Source: Kuschelorhynchus macadamiae (lineage: Eukaryota > Arthropoda > Insecta > Coleoptera > Curculionidae). Taken from it: DNA of 64,000 bases. Positions 61,887 through 64,000 of the stretch are shown one piece after another. The notes beneath the pieces are model-generated. The model was not told the DNA's origin. It saw only the letters and a program-made list of their open reading frames with translations, and made no database searches. Both the position numbers and the translations under genes were made by a program. Each line of letters opens with the position of its first letter. Position 1 is the stretch's first letter. The DNA is taken from assembly GCA_030620095.1 (NCBI GenBank), contig JAUTXW010004477.1:62001-126000 (forward strand), given 5' to 3'.

Positions 61887-62401
61887 TTCGGATCTGAATA
61901 CATTGCGAGAACACGTGTATACTAACTGGCAACGGTGGCCTTCAGTCCTTTGATCAGAAGAGCCCTTCGTCCCCTGGCGTCCTCATTCGACAGAGACCTA
62001 CGGATTAGTAACACCTGGTGAAGCCCCTGGTAGCGATCCCTGTTAGAGAACAAGACAAAAAGAAATGTTTCTACTACTACTGTAAGTAAATATTGAATTA
62101 TCTCGTATATTTTACGTATATTTACATATTTTTATTGCAAAAGACCAAAACAGATTCAAGTCTAACTAAAACTGTTCGACTTTTCAATATATTTTCAATT
62201 ATACTGCTAATTGATACTCACATTTTCCCGAGAATTCACTTGTTGATTGTGGCTGTATTTATTTACCGATTTAATGGACAGACATTTTGTTTCTGATTTA
62301 GTCGTTTGTAAAACGTGTTATAAGGCGGATAGAGTGAGATATTTTTTTACAAAATTTATTTCTTGTTGATATAATCAAAGCATAAAGTAAACTTTATTGT
62401 G

Positions 62402-63290
62402 ATGGAAGAATTTGCTACTCCCAATGCGTCTAGAACAAGAAAACCTAAAAGAACTCCCGAAGTATGGAAACGCAATAGGGATAAAGACAAAAGGTATGCC
62501 TTAGTTTATTGCATTAGGATTATTACATATTAATGTTGTATATTTCTCTAGGTATAGTGCAAGAAAACTTCCTGAACACCCGAAGTGCCAACACAAATCT
62601 GGGAAGCTGAAATGCAAGAGTCTGACAATGCAAGAAATACGTAAGTTTCATCAAAGCTTTTATAAATCTAAGAAAAAGATTGATCAAGATAGTTTCCTAA
62701 TTAAGTTTATAGTTACTAGAAAAAAAAGAGACACCGCTCAAACAAAAAGTACAAAGCACCGGATTGTCGTACTAAATACTATATTCCTAATTCACAAATG
62801 AATTTGATACCCTTTGTCTGAAAACCTTTACCAATATTTTGAGGATATCCAGATTTCGATTAAATTTATTAGGAAAACATTTTTTCAATAATGGAGAAAT
62901 GCCTGTAGCGAGAAGAGGCGGCGATCGAAGAAAACAAAACTACTTGCCAAGGAAAGAAGCTGTAATGAATTTCATAAATTCACTAAAATGTGTTGAGAGC
63001 CACTACTGCCGATCTGCAACCTCAAATCGGAAATATCTGTCTTCCGATTTGAACGTCAAGAAACTTTGTAGAATGTACAATGGAACACCAGTAAAAGAGA
63101 GTTATCACGTTTTTAATACTGAATATAAACTAAATATAACCTTGGGTTTGGGACTCCCCGGAGGGATGTTTGTTCAACTTGTTTGGAATTGAAGGAAAAA
63201 ATTAGAGCAACCAAAGACGAAAGGCGATTGATTTCTTATGGCTGCGGAGGCCAAAACAAAAACTCCACATGGTTTCAATGGTCTCAGCAT
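62402..63290 (+). pseudogene. Uncharacterised insect repeat-encoded protein, decayed copy
   Basis: Belongs, from memory, to a large unnamed protein family scattered in insect genomes with the motif DGCGGQNKN. Start ATG 62,402 (MEEFATPNASRTRKPKRTPE), donor AG/GTATG at 62,494 and acceptor TTCTCTAG before 62,552 give a short phase-matched intron. Then YSARKLPEHPKCQHK, CKSLTMQEIRKFHQSFYK, after frameshifts RISRFRLNLLGKHFFNNGEM and PVARRGGDRRKQ, SLKCVESHYCRSATSNRKYL, and in a further frame GFGTPRRDVCSTCLELKEKI. The copy then jumps directly to GCGGQNKNSTW (63,241), so over a hundred codons are lost. The family's function is unknown. It sits between the LTR leader and the env fragment, where gag-pol would be expected. 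Confidence 0.7.
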
Positions 63291-63536
63291 GGATTCTTTC
63301 AAAACTCACATTTTTCATAAGTTAGTTTCAAATCTCACATTCTCCAGCATAAAATATCAAATTCAGCAAAAAATTTCATACTATGAATAATAATTTTGTT
63401 TATAAAATATTATTTACACACTTATCTCAAAAAGTAAAACAAAAAAAAATCTTTTATTTACATAGGTAGGGTCATAAGCGTTTTTTGCGATTTCCCACAA
63501 ATTATAAAACGTGGAGAATGTGAGTTTTGATTCTAG

Positions 63537-64000
63537 ACCCCTCATCTGATGGTGAATATTTTAATGACTGTATTGAAAAAATAACTCGTGATAATTATCA
63601 AATCGAAAATTTATTAAAAAATCAAATATCAGTAACGACTTCCGTAATAAAAAGTTTTAATTCTACAATTTAAAAATTACAAATCGATGAGGAAACATTT
63701 AACAAAGATATCGTAGAAATTCGAGAATCAATAATGGACATGTCTGATTCAATTAAGTTCTACTCAGCTCAAGTCGCTATCTTAGATTTGTGTGAATCAC
63801 TAATGGAAAATTTTACATTTATCGAAAACTCTTTAAATGACATAATAAATGCATTTACTTTTGCAAGCTTAAGAATTCTTTATAGTTCAATTATTACACC
63901 TTTTGATTTAATCGAATCCTTAAGGCTTATATCACAATCATCGCAAAAGAATAATCTTCCATTACCAATATACACTTCAAGTGTAGCTCAATACTTGAAC
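63537..64000 (+). pseudogene. Errantivirus-type env fragment, runs off the window
   Basis: Open for about 150 codons apart from a TAA near 63,672. It reads CIEKITRDNYQIENLLKNQI, SVTTSVIKSFNSTI, EETFNKDIVEIRESIMDM, FIENSLNDIINAFTFASLRI and ITPFDLIESLRLISQ: the helical ectodomain downstream of the fusion peptide in errantivirus/F-type envelope proteins (the I-T/S-P-x-x-L block near the end is typical). No furin site or fusion peptide is seen at its left, so the fragment starts inside env. It is less decayed than the env relic at 18.2-19.1 kb. Confidence 0.6.

Overview
The window is AT-rich nuclear DNA of an arthropod, most likely an insect. The reasons are the transposon families present (DUF4817-type mariners, errantivirus-like LTR elements, CR1/Jockey-like LINEs, Penelope-like elements, a Polinton), the long (TA)n arrays, and a conventional protein kinase C gene that resembles insect Pkc53E. 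The order cannot be settled from sequence alone.

Layout. 1-~10,740: the right part of a Polinton/Maverick (adintovirus-like) element whose left part lies outside the window. It carries a frameshifted retroviral-type integrase with a chromodomain, several small unknown genes, a protein-primed family B DNA polymerase that reads as three exons with one in-frame stop, and four further unknown ORFs. 13,898-28,452 (minus strand): five exons covering most of the kinase domain of a conventional PKC. The last two of these exons are separated by a 13.5-kb intron that contains a decayed Ty3/gypsy errantivirus (15.9-19.1 kb) and copies of an unclassified repeat. The exons for the end of the kinase domain and for the C1/C2 domains were not found. 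The former should lie to the left of 13,898, so the Polinton probably sits in the next intron.

28.5-64 kb is a mosaic of nested mobile elements: a LINE whose ORF2 is open in one frame except for three stops (29.8-33.2 kb); a mariner-like element with ~0.9-kb inverted arms (34.2-36.7 kb); a 3.55-kb palindromic mariner-like element (41.3-44.8 kb); a second, decayed LINE with ORF1 and ORF2 (44.9-47.6 kb); Penelope-like fragments (47.7-48.8 and 50.3-50.6 kb); a 5'-truncated copy of the first LINE's 3' end (52.8 kb); three more mariner relics; a fragment of a third LINE (59.2 kb); and, at the right edge, an errantivirus-type LTR with a tRNA-Ser primer site, a broken copy of an uncharacterised insect repeat gene, and an env fragment running out of the window.

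Only the PKC exons look like functional host sequence. The rest is mobile-element DNA in various states of decay plus gene-free AT-rich DNA. The most unusual items are the intron-containing Polinton polymerase, the two mariner elements with opposite inverted-duplication geometry, and an unclassified repeat family (five copies here) with ACGAGGGAAGT at both ends and internal units containing AAAATGGCGGC.
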